Positions 17,318 through 25,431 of a DNA stretch of 33,730 nucleotides are shown here, in pieces (within the stretch, counting starts at the first letter, position 1; each line of letters opens with the position of its first letter). Origin of the DNA: an uncultured Prochlorococcus sp. (lineage in GTDB: Bacteria > Cyanobacteriota > Cyanobacteriia > PCC-6307 > Cyanobiaceae); the NCBI GenBank assembly GCA_902595175.1, contig CACJPB010000012.1, forward strand, positions 1-33,730, in the 5' to 3' direction. The position numbers and the translations under genes are program-made. The notes under the pieces are model-generated. The model was not told the DNA's origin. It did no database searches and saw only the letters and a program-made list of their open reading frames with translations.

Positions 17318-20221
17318 ATGGTTAATAAAGTTGATAGTAGTTTTGGAGAAGATAACTCAATTAATATTAGGGGAGCTCGTCAGCATAATTTAAAAAATAT
17401 TGATCTTACTCTACCTAGGAATAAATTTATAGTTTTTACAGGTGTGAGTGGAAGTGGTAAAAGTTCTTTGGCTTTTGATACTATTTTTGCTGAAGGTCAA
17501 AGAAGATATGTTGAGAGTCTTTCTGCATACGCAAGGCAATTTTTGGGTCAAGTAGATAAACCAGATGTTGACAATATTGAAGGTTTATCACCTGCTATTT
17601 CAATTGATCAAAAATCTACAAGTCATAATCCTCGGTCAACAGTTGGAACAGTAACGGAAATACAAGATTATTTAAGATTATTATTTGGTCGTGCTGGTGA
17701 GCCTCATTGTCACCATTGTGGAATTCCAATTGCGCCTCAAACAATTGATGAAATGGTGGATCAAATTCTTCTTTTACCAGAAGGAACAAGGTACCAATTG
17801 TTGGCTCCTGTTGTAAGAGGTAAGAAAGGAACACATACAAAATTAATAAGCGGACTAGCTGCTGAAGGATTTGCTAGGGTAAGAATCAATGGAGAGGTAA
17901 GAGAACTTGCTGATAGTATTGAATTAGATAAAAATCAAATTCATAATATTGAGGTAGTAGTAGATAGATTAATTGCAAGAGAAGGCATACAAGAAAGATT
18001 AAATGATTCTCTACAAACTTGTCTCAAAAGAGGGGATGGCTTAGCAATAGTAGAAGTTGTTCCAAAAAAAGGAGAAAACTTACCTTCTAATTTAGAAAGA
18101 GAAAAACTTTACTCAGAAAATTATGCATGTCCTTTACATGGATCTATCGTTGAAGAACTTTCTCCTAGATTATTTTCTTTTAATAGCCCATATGGGGCCT
18201 GTCCAGATTGTCATGGGATAGGTTATTTAAAAAAATTTACTGCGGATAGAGTTATCCCTGATAAAACATTACCTGTTTATGCTGCAATAGCTCCTTGGAG
18301 TGATAAAGATAATACTTATTACTTTTCTTTACTTTACTCTGTAGGACAAGCTTATGGTTTTGAATTAAAAACTCCTTGGAAAGATTTAAGTGACTTGCAA
18401 AAAAAAGTTCTACTTTTGGGATCAGATAAACCAATATTAATCCAAGCTGATAGTCGTTTTAAAACTTCTAGTGGTTTTGAAAGACCTTTTGAGGGGATTT
18501 TGCCAATATTAGAAAGGCAATTGAATGAAGCCAATGGAGAATCAGTTAAACAAAAATTAGAAAAGTATCTAGAATTAGTTCCTTGTAAGACATGTTCTGG
18601 AAAAAGATTAAGACCTGAGGCTTTGGCAGTTAAAGTTGGTCCATACAATATTACTGATTTAACTTCTATAAGCGTTTCTGAAACCCTAAATCACGTAGAG
18701 CGCATAATGGGCTTAGGTAAAACAAAGAAAGAAAATATATCTTTATCAGAAAAACAAAAGCAGATAGGTGAATTGGTTTTAAAAGAGATTCGTTTACGTT
18801 TGAAGTTTTTAATTAATGTAGGTTTAGATTATTTGACTTTAGATAGACCAGCTATGACTTTGTCTGGTGGTGAGGCTCAGCGTATTAGATTGGCTACACA
18901 AATAGGTGCAGGTCTTACTGGCGTTTTATATGTATTAGATGAACCAAGTATTGGTTTGCATCAGAGAGACAATGACAGATTATTAGAAACATTAAAAAGC
19001 TTAAGAGACTTGGGAAATACTTTGGTTGTCGTTGAACATGATGAAGATACTATGAAATCCGCAGATTATTTAGTAGATATTGGTCCAGGGGCAGGTGTTT
19101 ATGGTGGGGAAATTATTGCTAAAGGATCTTATCAAGATGTCTTAAATTCAGAAAAGTCATTAACTGGAGCTTATCTTAGTGGTAGAAAATCGATTCCTAC
19201 TCCAAAAGAACGTAGATCATCTGTTAAAAAAAGTTTAATTTTAAATAATTGCTCTAAAAATAATTTAAAAAATATTTCTGTTGAATTTCCTTTAGGAAGA
19301 TTGGTTTCTGTAACTGGTGTGAGTGGAAGTGGAAAGAGCACTTTGATAAATGAATTACTTCATCCTGCATTATGTCATTCTCTTGGATTAAAAGTCCCTT
19401 TTCCTCAAGGTGTAAAAGAGTTAAAGGGGATAAAGGCAATTGATAAAGTTATCGTTATTGATCAATCTCCAATAGGAAGAACTCCAAGATCAAATCCTGC
19501 TACATATACTGGTGCTTTTGATCCTATAAGGCAGATATTTACTGCCACAGTAGAAGCAAAAGCAAGAGGTTATCAGGCTGGTCAATTTAGCTTTAATGTG
19601 AAAGGAGGAAGATGCGAAGCTTGTAAAGGTCAGGGAGTCAATGTAATTGAAATGAATTTTCTACCTGATGTGTATGTTCAATGTGAAGTATGTAAAGGAG
19701 CTCGTTTTAATAGGGAAACTCTTCAGGTGAAATATAAAGGTTTTAATATATCTGATGTTTTAGAGATGACTGTTGAACAAGCTGCAGAAACTTTTTCTGC
19801 TATACCTCAAGCTGCTGATAGATTATCTACATTGGTTGATGTTGGCTTAGGATATGTCAAATTAGGCCAGCCAGCTCCTACATTATCTGGTGGAGAGGCT
19901 CAAAGAGTTAAGTTAGCCACGGAATTGTCAAAAAGAGCTACTGGAAAAACTTTATATTTGATTGATGAACCAACTACTGGGTTAAGTTTTTATGATGTTC
20001 ATAAATTAATGGATGTAATACAACGTTTGGTAGATAAAGGCAATTCAGTAATTGTTATTGAACATAATTTAGATGTTATTAGATGTTCAGATTGGATTAT
20101 CGATTTAGGACCTGATGGAGGGGATAAAGGAGGAGAAATTATTGCAGAAGGTATTCCCGAGGATGTAGCTAAAAATCTTACAAGTCATACAGCAAAATAT
20201 CTTAAAAAGGTTCTGAAATAA
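17318..20221 (+). CDS. uvrA: Excinuclease ABC subunit A
   Basis: UvrA is the damage-sensing dimer of nucleotide excision repair. Both ABC modules are complete: Walker A GVSGSGKSS at 42-50 and GVSGSGKST at about 667-675, signature loops with LSGGEAQRIRLATQI and LSGGEAQRVKLATEL, and Walker B in VLDEPSIGLHQRD and LIDEPTTGLSFYD. The C-terminal zinc finger CEACKGQG...CEVCKG (about 764-795) is intact. In the first zinc module one Cys position is occupied by His (ACPLHG then CPDCHG), a substitution I recall as usual in cyanobacteria. Length (967) is typical. The start is an ATG at 17318. A 201-base gap follows before the sps-like gene. Confidence 0.97.
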   Translation: MVNKVDSSFGEDNSINIRGARQHNLKNIDLTLPRNKFIVFTGVSGSGKSSLAFDTIFAEGQRRYVESLSAYARQFLGQVDKPDVDNIEGLSPAISIDQKSTSHNPRSTVGTVTEIQDYLRLLFGRAGEPHCHHCGIPIAPQTIDEMVDQILLLPEGTRYQLLAPVVRGKKGTHTKLISGLAAEGFARVRINGEVRELADSIELDKNQIHNIEVVVDRLIAREGIQERLNDSLQTCLKRGDGLAIVEVVPKKGENLPSNLEREKLYSENYACPLHGSIVEELSPRLFSFNSPYGACPDCHGIGYLKKFTADRVIPDKTLPVYAAIAPWSDKDNTYYFSLLYSVGQAYGFELKTPWKDLSDLQKKVLLLGSDKPILIQADSRFKTSSGFERPFEGILPILERQLNEANGESVKQKLEKYLELVPCKTCSGKRLRPEALAVKVGPYNITDLTSISVSETLNHVERIMGLGKTKKENISLSEKQKQIGELVLKEIRLRLKFLINVGLDYLTLDRPAMTLSGGEAQRIRLATQIGAGLTGVLYVLDEPSIGLHQRDNDRLLETLKSLRDLGNTLVVVEHDEDTMKSADYLVDIGPGAGVYGGEIIAKGSYQDVLNSEKSLTGAYLSGRKSIPTPKERRSSVKKSLILNNCSKNNLKNISVEFPLGRLVSVTGVSGSGKSTLINELLHPALCHSLGLKVPFPQGVKELKGIKAIDKVIVIDQSPIGRTPRSNPATYTGAFDPIRQIFTATVEAKARGYQAGQFSFNVKGGRCEACKGQGVNVIEMNFLPDVYVQCEVCKGARFNRETLQVKYKGFNISDVLEMTVEQAAETFSAIPQAADRLSTLVDVGLGYVKLGQPAPTLSGGEAQRVKLATELSKRATGKTLYLIDEPTTGLSFYDVHKLMDVIQRLVDKGNSVIVIEHNLDVIRCSDWIIDLGPDGGDKGGEIIAEGIPEDVAKNLTSHTAKYLKKVLK

Positions 20222-20422
20222 GAAAATCCTTGTTGTATTTCTTTTTATTTTAATTATTTCAGCAATACGAAATTCTTTTTTAAAGGGGCATAACACTCCT
20301 CCATAACTGCTTTTTTGAAAACTTTCATATAAAAAAAATTTCAAATCATAATGCTTTCTTAATATTTCCTTAGAAAATTCAGCTTATTTGTATTAAAGGC
20401 CGTTGATCGGAGGTTTTCCTGA
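20222..20422. other. uvrA-sps intergenic region
   Basis: A 201-base gap without a credible gene on either strand and without a tRNA-like fold. A TATTAA at 20391-20396 could be a -10 for the downstream gene, but it has no matching -35. The 3' end holds a strong ribosome binding site (described separately). No rho-independent terminator for uvrA is evident. Confidence 0.5.
20409..20413 (+). promoter_or_regulatory. Strong Shine-Dalgarno site for the sps-like gene
   Basis: GGAGG ends nine bases before the ATG at 20423. Most genes here have weak or no Shine-Dalgarno matches, so this one stands out. It fixes the start of the glycosyltransferase. Confidence 0.7.
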
Positions 20423-21832
20423 ATGAGGTTGAAATTTTTACATTTACATTTACATGGTCTTATACGTTCTAAAAATCTTGAGTTAGGTAGGGATGCAGAT
20501 ACAGGAGGGCAAACACAATACGTTTTAGAATTAATTAAAAGCTTGGCTAATATTTCAGAAGTTGATCAAGTAGATTTAGTTACTCGTTTAATAAACGATC
20601 CTAAAGTAGACGATGAATATTCTCAAGAAGAAGAATTTGTAGAACCAGGAGTGAGAATTTTAAGATTCAAATTTGGACCTAATAAATATTTAAGAAAGGA
20701 ATTGCTTTGGCCTTATTTAGATCATTTAACTGAAAGACTAATTTTTTACTATAAAAAAAACAAAAAGCCTAATTTCATTCATGCACATTATGCAGATGCT
20801 GGATATGTAGGAGTTAAACTAAGTAAATCCTTAAACGTTCCTCTTATTTTTACTGGTCATTCTTTAGGAAGAGAGAAAAAAAGGAAATTGCTTGATACTG
20901 GTTTAAAAAATGATCAAATAGAAAAACTTTATTCTATAAGTAAAAGAATTGAAGCAGAAGAAAAAGCATTGAAGTCTGCAGATATTGTTGTTACAAGCAC
21001 TGAACAAGAATCAGTGTATCAATATTCCCAATATTCTTCTTTTTCACCTCACAAAGCTAAAGTTATTCCTCCTGGTGTTGATCATAATAAATTTCACCAT
21101 ATTCACTCCACAAGTGAGACAGCCGAAATTGATAACATGATGAAACCTTTTCTAAAGGATTCTACTAAACCTCCATTCTTAAGTATTTCTAGAGCTGTAC
21201 GAAGAAAAAATATTCCATCTTTGATTGAAGCATATGGAAGATCTGAAAAATTAAAAAGAAAAACTAATTTAATTCTGATATTAGGTTGTAGAGAGAATAC
21301 TTCAAAACTTGACCCTCAACAAAAAGATGTTTTCAATAATATTTTTGAAACAATTGATAAATATAATCTATATGGAAAGGTAGCTTATCCAAAAAAACAT
21401 CTTCCAAGTCAGATTCCTGCTTTATATAGGTGGGCTGCTAGCAGAGGTGGTGTATTTGTAAATCCAGCTTTAACAGAGCCTTTTGGTTTGACTCTTCTTG
21501 AAGCTTCTTCATGTGGATTGCCAATAATATCAACAAATGATGGAGGGCCAAAAGAAATTCGTTCAAAATGTGAAAATGGACTTCTAGTAGATGTTACTGA
21601 TATTAATGAGTTGAAAGTTATGCTTGAAAAAGGAATATCAAATAATAATCAGTGGAAAATATGGAGCAGAAATGGAATTGAGGGTGTTAACAGGCACTTT
21701 AGTTGGAACACTCATGTACGCAATTATTTATCAGTACTTAATGAAGAATTTTCAAATTCAAATAGTTATTCTTCATCTGACATTAAACAAAGTTGTTTAA
21801 AAGGGACTTCTTCACTTATAAAACCCCATTGA
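20423..21832 (+). CDS. sps: Sucrose-phosphate synthase-like glycosyltransferase (GT4), glucosyltransferase domain only
   Basis: A 469-residue family-4 glycosyltransferase with sucrose-phosphate-synthase hallmarks: HLHGLIRSKNLELGRDADTGGQ at about 8-29, FTGHSLGREKKRKLL at about 142-156, and the donor-binding PALTEPFGLTLLEASSCGLP at about 347-366. SPS makes sucrose-6-phosphate from a nucleotide-activated glucose and fructose-6-phosphate; sucrose is a compatible solute in picocyanobacteria. The phosphatase-like HAD domain (DxDxT) found at the C-terminus of many SPS proteins is absent, so dephosphorylation would need another enzyme. The last 22 codons are low-complexity (SNSNSYSSSD) and overlap the antisense 3' end of the minus-strand small gene by 67 bases. 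An SPS relative with another acceptor cannot be excluded. Confidence 0.85.
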   Translation: MRLKFLHLHLHGLIRSKNLELGRDADTGGQTQYVLELIKSLANISEVDQVDLVTRLINDPKVDDEYSQEEEFVEPGVRILRFKFGPNKYLRKELLWPYLDHLTERLIFYYKKNKKPNFIHAHYADAGYVGVKLSKSLNVPLIFTGHSLGREKKRKLLDTGLKNDQIEKLYSISKRIEAEEKALKSADIVVTSTEQESVYQYSQYSSFSPHKAKVIPPGVDHNKFHHIHSTSETAEIDNMMKPFLKDSTKPPFLSISRAVRRKNIPSLIEAYGRSEKLKRKTNLILILGCRENTSKLDPQQKDVFNNIFETIDKYNLYGKVAYPKKHLPSQIPALYRWAASRGGVFVNPALTEPFGLTLLEASSCGLPIISTNDGGPKEIRSKCENGLLVDVTDINELKVMLEKGISNNNQWKIWSRNGIEGVNRHFSWNTHVRNYLSVLNEEFSNSNSYSSSDIKQSCLKGTSSLIKPH

Positions 21833-22011
21833 TCAAAAACCTCAGGATCAGGGTGAAGAATTAGTTGATTATTTTGAGTTTTCTTTAGTTTAAAGCCCTT
21901 CTTAGAAAGTTTTTTCATTAAGTTAGCAGTTTCCTCAAATCTTGATGCCATTGCATCAAGACTCGAGCAGTCACTTGTTAATCCATTATCTTTCCATGTA
22001 AAAAAATTCAT
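21766..22011 (-). CDS. Conserved-looking small protein, 81 residues, unknown function
   Basis: An acidic/basic mixed 81-residue soluble protein with no membrane segment. It reads as a true protein, not a shadow. A W-K-D-N-G start is followed by a helical stretch (SLDAMASRFEETANLMKKL at about 18-36), then a beta-like section (GFKLKKTQNNQLILHPD) and a hydrophobic WGFISEEVPFKQL end. I recall similar short proteins in other picocyanobacteria but cannot name a family. It starts at an ATG at 22011, ten bases after the mraY stop, so it is probably cotranscribed with mraY. Its last 67 bases overlap the end of the sps-like gene on the other strand. Confidence 0.72.
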   Translation of the reverse strand: MNFFTWKDNGLTSDCSSLDAMASRFEETANLMKKLSKKGFKLKKTQNNQLILHPDPEVFDQWGFISEEVPFKQLCLMSDEE

Positions 22012-22021
22012 AACAAATTCT

Positions 22022-23098
22022 TCAAAGATTGATTTTTAAAACTATACCTAAAATTACAAGTAAAATGTTGATTTTCCAAAAATTTTCAACTATTTTTTGT
22101 TCCTTCACTCCTTTAAGTTCAAAGTGGTGGTGTAGTGGAGCCATTAAGAATATGCGTTTACCTCTATGAAATAATTTTTTTGTAATTTTAAAAAATCCTA
22201 CTTGAAAAATTACTGATAACGATTCAATAATAAATATTCCTGAGAAAATAGATAAGGTAAAAACGCTATTGGTTAATAACGCTATAGAACCCAAAATTGC
22301 TCCAATACTTAGAGATCCTGTGTCGCCCATAAATATTTTTGCAGGATAACTATTATATTTGAGAAATCCTAAGCATATGCCGGACATCGAAAAACATAAG
22401 ATGCTAAAAACAAAAAGTTCTTGCTGTTCTTTCAGTAATATCTCTGTTCCTAATCCATAAAAGACAATCCCACTGCATCCAGCTGCTAATCCATCTAGTC
22501 CATCAGTCAAATTTACTGAATTACTTATGCCAACAAGCACTAAAAAAGAAACTGGCAATATGAAAATATTCATATTTATTCCCCAGGAGTCAGAAACTGT
22601 TATTAATGGACTTATTAAATTTTTTTCATAGGCTAACAATATAAAAATTATTGAGATGACACCTTGTAAGAAAAATTTCTCTTTTGTTTTTAAACCTGTG
22701 TTCTCTTTTCTTTTAACACTTAAAAAATCATCTAAAAATCCTGTAATAAAGAAACCAAAAATAGTTAGTAATAAAAGAAATAATTTTAGAGAACCTAAGC
22801 TGATAGTTATTATCAAAAGCAAAATTAAAAAAGGGATTATCATAAAAATCCCACCCATTGTTGGAGTATCACTTTTTTTAAAGTGATTAGCTGGGCCTTC
22901 ATTCCTGATATTTTGAAGTAAATTAAATTTTTTGGTAATCTTTAGTCCATTTTTAGTTGTAAAAATAGAAATAAAGAAAAATAATATGTAAACTCCTGTA
23001 AAAATAAAATTATTAAAAAAATAGGAGGTAACTATTAAAGCAAAAGTATTTAATATAAATAAAGATTCAAAGTTAAACTTTTTAATCTTCCCAATCAT
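22022..23098 (-). CDS. mraY: Phospho-N-acetylmuramoyl-pentapeptide transferase MraY
   Basis: MraY moves phospho-MurNAc-pentapeptide onto undecaprenyl phosphate, forming lipid I in the plasma membrane. About ten hydrophobic segments run through the 358 residues. Catalytic motifs are visible: the aspartate pair in LDDFLSV (about 121), NLTDGLDGLAAG (about 196), GDTGSLSIG (about 259) and the HHH motif in APLHHHFELKG (about 322). The N-terminal DTPTMGGIFM is also diagnostic. The ATG at 23098 lies inside the end of the DUF3134 gene (17-base overlap), and the small 81-residue gene follows after 10 bases, giving a three-gene unit. It is not next to other mur genes here. Confidence 0.95.
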   Translation of the reverse strand: MIGKIKKFNFESLFILNTFALIVTSYFFNNFIFTGVYILFFFISIFTTKNGLKITKKFNLLQNIRNEGPANHFKKSDTPTMGGIFMIIPFLILLLIITISLGSLKLFLLLLTIFGFFITGFLDDFLSVKRKENTGLKTKEKFFLQGVISIIFILLAYEKNLISPLITVSDSWGINMNIFILPVSFLVLVGISNSVNLTDGLDGLAAGCSGIVFYGLGTEILLKEQQELFVFSILCFSMSGICLGFLKYNSYPAKIFMGDTGSLSIGAILGSIALLTNSVFTLSIFSGIFIIESLSVIFQVGFFKITKKLFHRGKRIFLMAPLHHHFELKGVKEQKIVENFWKINILLVILGIVLKINL

Positions 23099-23363
23099 CT
23101 TCTAATGAAGGATCTTCTTCAGTTTTATAATCTTCCTTTTCTCCCATAAGTGCTGAAAGTTCTTCTTCTTCTATTGTACTAATCTCTTGTGAATCTCCAT
23201 CTTTTTCTGCAACGAGTCTACCTGTATTTTCGAGCCAAGATAGTAGATCGGGTTCCTCTCTTAGTGGTAACACAGGAGCTGGATCATTTCTGTGATAGCA
23301 AGTTAAAGCAGGATTGACTTCAGAGATATCATCCAATCTAAGTTTTAATTTATTTGAATCCAT
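23082..23363 (-). CDS. DUF3134 family small acidic protein
   Basis: A 93-residue acidic protein matching the cyanobacterial DUF3134 family as I remember it. The core NPALTCYHRNDPAPVLPLREEPDLLSWLENTGRL spans about residues 16-49. The second half is a Glu/Asp-rich tail ending DDWED. Function is unknown. I chose the ATG at 23363 (MDSNKLKLRLDD). A longer frame to 23408 adds 15 hydrophobic, unconserved-looking residues and would run into the divergent small-membrane-protein region. The last 17 bases overlap the start of mraY, implying translational coupling. Confidence 0.82.
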   Translation of the reverse strand: MDSNKLKLRLDDISEVNPALTCYHRNDPAPVLPLREEPDLLSWLENTGRLVAEKDGDSQEISTIEEEELSALMGEKEDYKTEEDPSLEDDWED

Positions 23364-23417
23364 TAAGTGTTTTGTTCTATATATAAGATAATACATAATG
23401 ATGCACACTTAAAAACT

Positions 23418-23612
23418 TTGTTTGATAAAGGAAATTTAAAATACTTTTTTATTTGGCTAATTTCATTGTTGCTGTCTGGATTATTAAAAATTATTGGATA
23501 TTTGAATCCCAATTTTTTAATAATTAATAACTTTCTTATCTTATTACTAGTTTTTGGTCCAGCTCTTTTAGTTACAATAATATTAGTCTTTAATAAGTAT
23601 TCAAATTCTTAA
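23418..23612 (+). CDS. Small membrane protein, unknown function
   Basis: A short frame encoding about 64 residues from a TTG at 23418, or 81 residues from a GTG at 23367. It predicts two hydrophobic helices: about residues 11-28 (IWLISLLLSGLLKIIGYL) and about 33-57 (NNFLILLLVFGPALLVTIILVF), numbered from the TTG. The turn between them contains NP, and the tail is a short basic KYSNS. I favour the TTG because the upstream 17 residues look non-coding and overlap the promoter region of the divergent DUF3134 gene. There is no clear Shine-Dalgarno site. It lies 37 bases before argG on the same strand. Family unknown; conservation of the LSGLLKIIGYLNPNFL stretch in relatives would establish it. Confidence 0.55.
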   Translation: MFDKGNLKYFFIWLISLLLSGLLKIIGYLNPNFLIINNFLILLLVFGPALLVTIILVFNKYSNS

Positions 23613-23649
23613 TTACGTCAAAAAATTTAAATTTATGGAGCAAATTTAG

Positions 23650-24864
23650 ATGCAGCAGGTAAAAAAAGTTGTACTAGCTTATTCTGGTGGCGTAGATACG
23701 AGTGTTTGTATTCCATATTTAAAGAATGAATATGGAATTTCAGAAGTAGTTACTTTTGTAGCAGATCTTGGACAAGGCGAGGATTTAGAACTTATTAGGC
23801 AGAAAGCTTTAAACTCTGGTGCATCTAAATCAATCGTTGGCAATTTAGTTAATAGTTTTGTTGAGAGATACGCTTTTCCAGCAATTAGAGCAAACGCATT
23901 GTATTTAGATAAATATCCTTTATCTACTGCTCTTGCTAGGCCATTAATTGCTGAAAATCTCGTAAATATTGCTAGAGAGATTAATGCCGATGCAGTAGCC
24001 CATGGATGCACTGGGAAAGGTAATGATCAAGTTCGGTTCGATTTAGCAATTAATGCTTTAGGTCCTGATTTAAAAATAATTACTCCTGCTAGGGAGTGGA
24101 ATATGAGTAGAGAAGAAGCAATAGTGTATGGAGAAAAATTTGGTATACCTGCGCCAGTATCAAAAAAATCACCATATTCTATAGACGTTAACTTACTTGG
24201 TAGGAGTATTGAAGCAGGTATATTAGAAGACCCAATGCAAGAAGCACCTGAGGATATATTTTCGATGACATCATCAGTTGATAATTCACCTGATTCTCCT
24301 CAAGAAGTTGAAATTATTTTCAAAAATGGGTTTCCTATAGGAATTAATGATGAATCTCTAACCCCCGTAGAGATTATTAAAAAAGCTAATGTTCTCGCAG
24401 GTGAGCATGGTTTTGGAAGAATTGATATGATTGAAGATCGAGTAGTAGGAATTAAAAGTAGAGAGATTTATGAAACACCAGGCCTCTTGCTTTTAATCAA
24501 AGCTCACAAAGAATTAGAAAGCATAACATTAAATCCAGACGTTGTTGACTTTAAAGGAACAGTTGAAAAAAAATGGGGTCAACTTGTCTATCAAGGTTTT
24601 TGGTTTGGACCTCTTAAAGATAGTTTAGATTCATTTATTTCGTCGACTCAAACTGCAGTTAATGGAAGAGTAAAGATTAGACTTCATAAGGGGAACGCAA
24701 TAGTAATCGGTAGAATGTCGGAAAATAATTCACTTTACAGAGAAGATTTGGCAACTTATAGCAAAGAAGATGTTTTCAATCATTCTTTAGCAGAGGGTTT
24801 TATTTATATGTGGGGTATGTCTAATAAAATATGGGCTGAATTAAATTCAAAAACAAAAGATTAA
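23650..24864 (+). CDS. argG: Argininosuccinate synthase
   Basis: ArgG condenses citrulline and aspartate with ATP cleavage in arginine synthesis. The N-type ATP pyrophosphatase loop [10 protein letters not shown] lies at about 9-18. Substrate segments [14 protein letters not shown] (about 117-130), [22 protein letters not shown] and the C-terminal [10 protein letters not shown] follow. Length (404) is standard. The start is the ATG at 23650, with a GGAG nine bases upstream. It is convergent with rpsF, separated by only three bases, so the two transcripts probably overlap at their 3' ends. Confidence 0.97.
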   Translation: MQQVKKVVLAYSGGVDTSVCIPYLKNEYGISEVVTFVADLGQGEDLELIRQKALNSGASKSIVGNLVNSFVERYAFPAIRANALYLDKYPLSTALARPLIAENLVNIAREINADAVAHGCTGKGNDQVRFDLAINALGPDLKIITPAREWNMSREEAIVYGEKFGIPAPVSKKSPYSIDVNLLGRSIEAGILEDPMQEAPEDIFSMTSSVDNSPDSPQEVEIIFKNGFPIGINDESLTPVEIIKKANVLAGEHGFGRIDMIEDRVVGIKSREIYETPGLLLLIKAHKELESITLNPDVVDFKGTVEKKWGQLVYQGFWFGPLKDSLDSFISSTQTAVNGRVKIRLHKGNAIVIGRMSENNSLYREDLATYSKEDVFNHSLAEGFIYMWGMSNKIWAELNSKTKD

Positions 24865-24867
24865 CAT

Positions 24868-25329
24868 TTATGATTCTGCATTTTCTTTAGTTTCAGTATC
24901 ATCTTTTCCCGAAGTTGAAATATTTGCGCTTACTACTGGTTGTTCTTCCTTAGATTCAACTTTAGTTTCTAGATTTTCTTTATCATCAGCTTTAGTTGAA
25001 CTCTTCGTAGAAGGTCTTGGAGTTGGCAAGGGACCTTCTTGTTTAACGGTCATGTATCTAATAACATCTTCACTTAGTCTCATTGCTTTTTCGATTTTGA
25101 AAATATGTTGTCCATCTCCTTGATGACTTAGTTGGACGTAAATACCTTCTCTATGTTTTGCTATTTGATAGGCTAATCTTCTTTTACCCCTCATTTGACT
25201 ATCGAGGATGGTACCACCAAATTCTTCTAAAAGCTTATTGTATTTATCAATGTGGTTAGTTACTTCATCTTCCGCAATATCTGGGCGGAGGATATACATG
25301 GTTTCGTAATAAGATTGTTGATCGTTCAT
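24868..25329 (-). CDS. rpsF: 30S ribosomal protein S6 (bS6) with acidic C-terminal extension
   Basis: bS6 pairs with bS18 on the platform of the small subunit. The S6 fold is clear in the first 100 residues: [18 protein letters not shown], then [25 protein letters not shown] and the end of the fold in [15 protein letters not shown]. The remaining roughly 50 residues form a Ser/Lys/Glu-rich disordered tail, as in many cyanobacteria. I chose the ATG at 25329; a TTG four codons upstream (25341) is less likely. The usual partner rpsR is not adjacent: argG lies convergently downstream. A palindromic leader lies upstream. Confidence 0.93.
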   Translation of the reverse strand: MNDQQSYYETMYILRPDIAEDEVTNHIDKYNKLLEEFGGTILDSQMRGKRRLAYQIAKHREGIYVQLSHQGDGQHIFKIEKAMRLSEDVIRYMTVKQEGPLPTPRPSTKSSTKADDKENLETKVESKEEQPVVSANISTSGKDDTETKENAES

Positions 25330-25359
25330 AGTTTCAGACAAGGTCTTTGGCTCATATAA

Positions 25360-25405
25360 ATGATGTCATGAGCGTCTGTTCATCTTTAACGATACATCAT
25401 GATGT
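25360..25405. promoter_or_regulatory. Palindromic elements in the rpsF leader
   Basis: ACATCATGATGT at 25394-25405 is a perfect 12-base palindrome, and ATGATGTCATGA at 25360-25371 shares its ATGATGT half. On the minus strand the two can pair over seven bases (ATGATGT with ACATCAT), giving a leader hairpin 31-76 bases before the rpsF ATG. This could be an operator, or part of an autoregulatory rpsF leader structure. It is inferred only from symmetry and position. Confidence 0.35.
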
Positions 25406-25431
25406 GCAGTTCCTTGAAAATTAGCATTATT

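Noticed and set aside
20222-20422. tRNA or small RNA gene in the uvrA-sps gap
   Set aside because: No acceptor/T-loop pattern or CCA-ready stem, and no strong promoter plus terminator pair.
23364-23408. Longer N-terminus for the DUF3134 protein
   Set aside because: The 15 extra residues are hydrophobic and unlike the family; the ATG at 23363 gives the conserved start.
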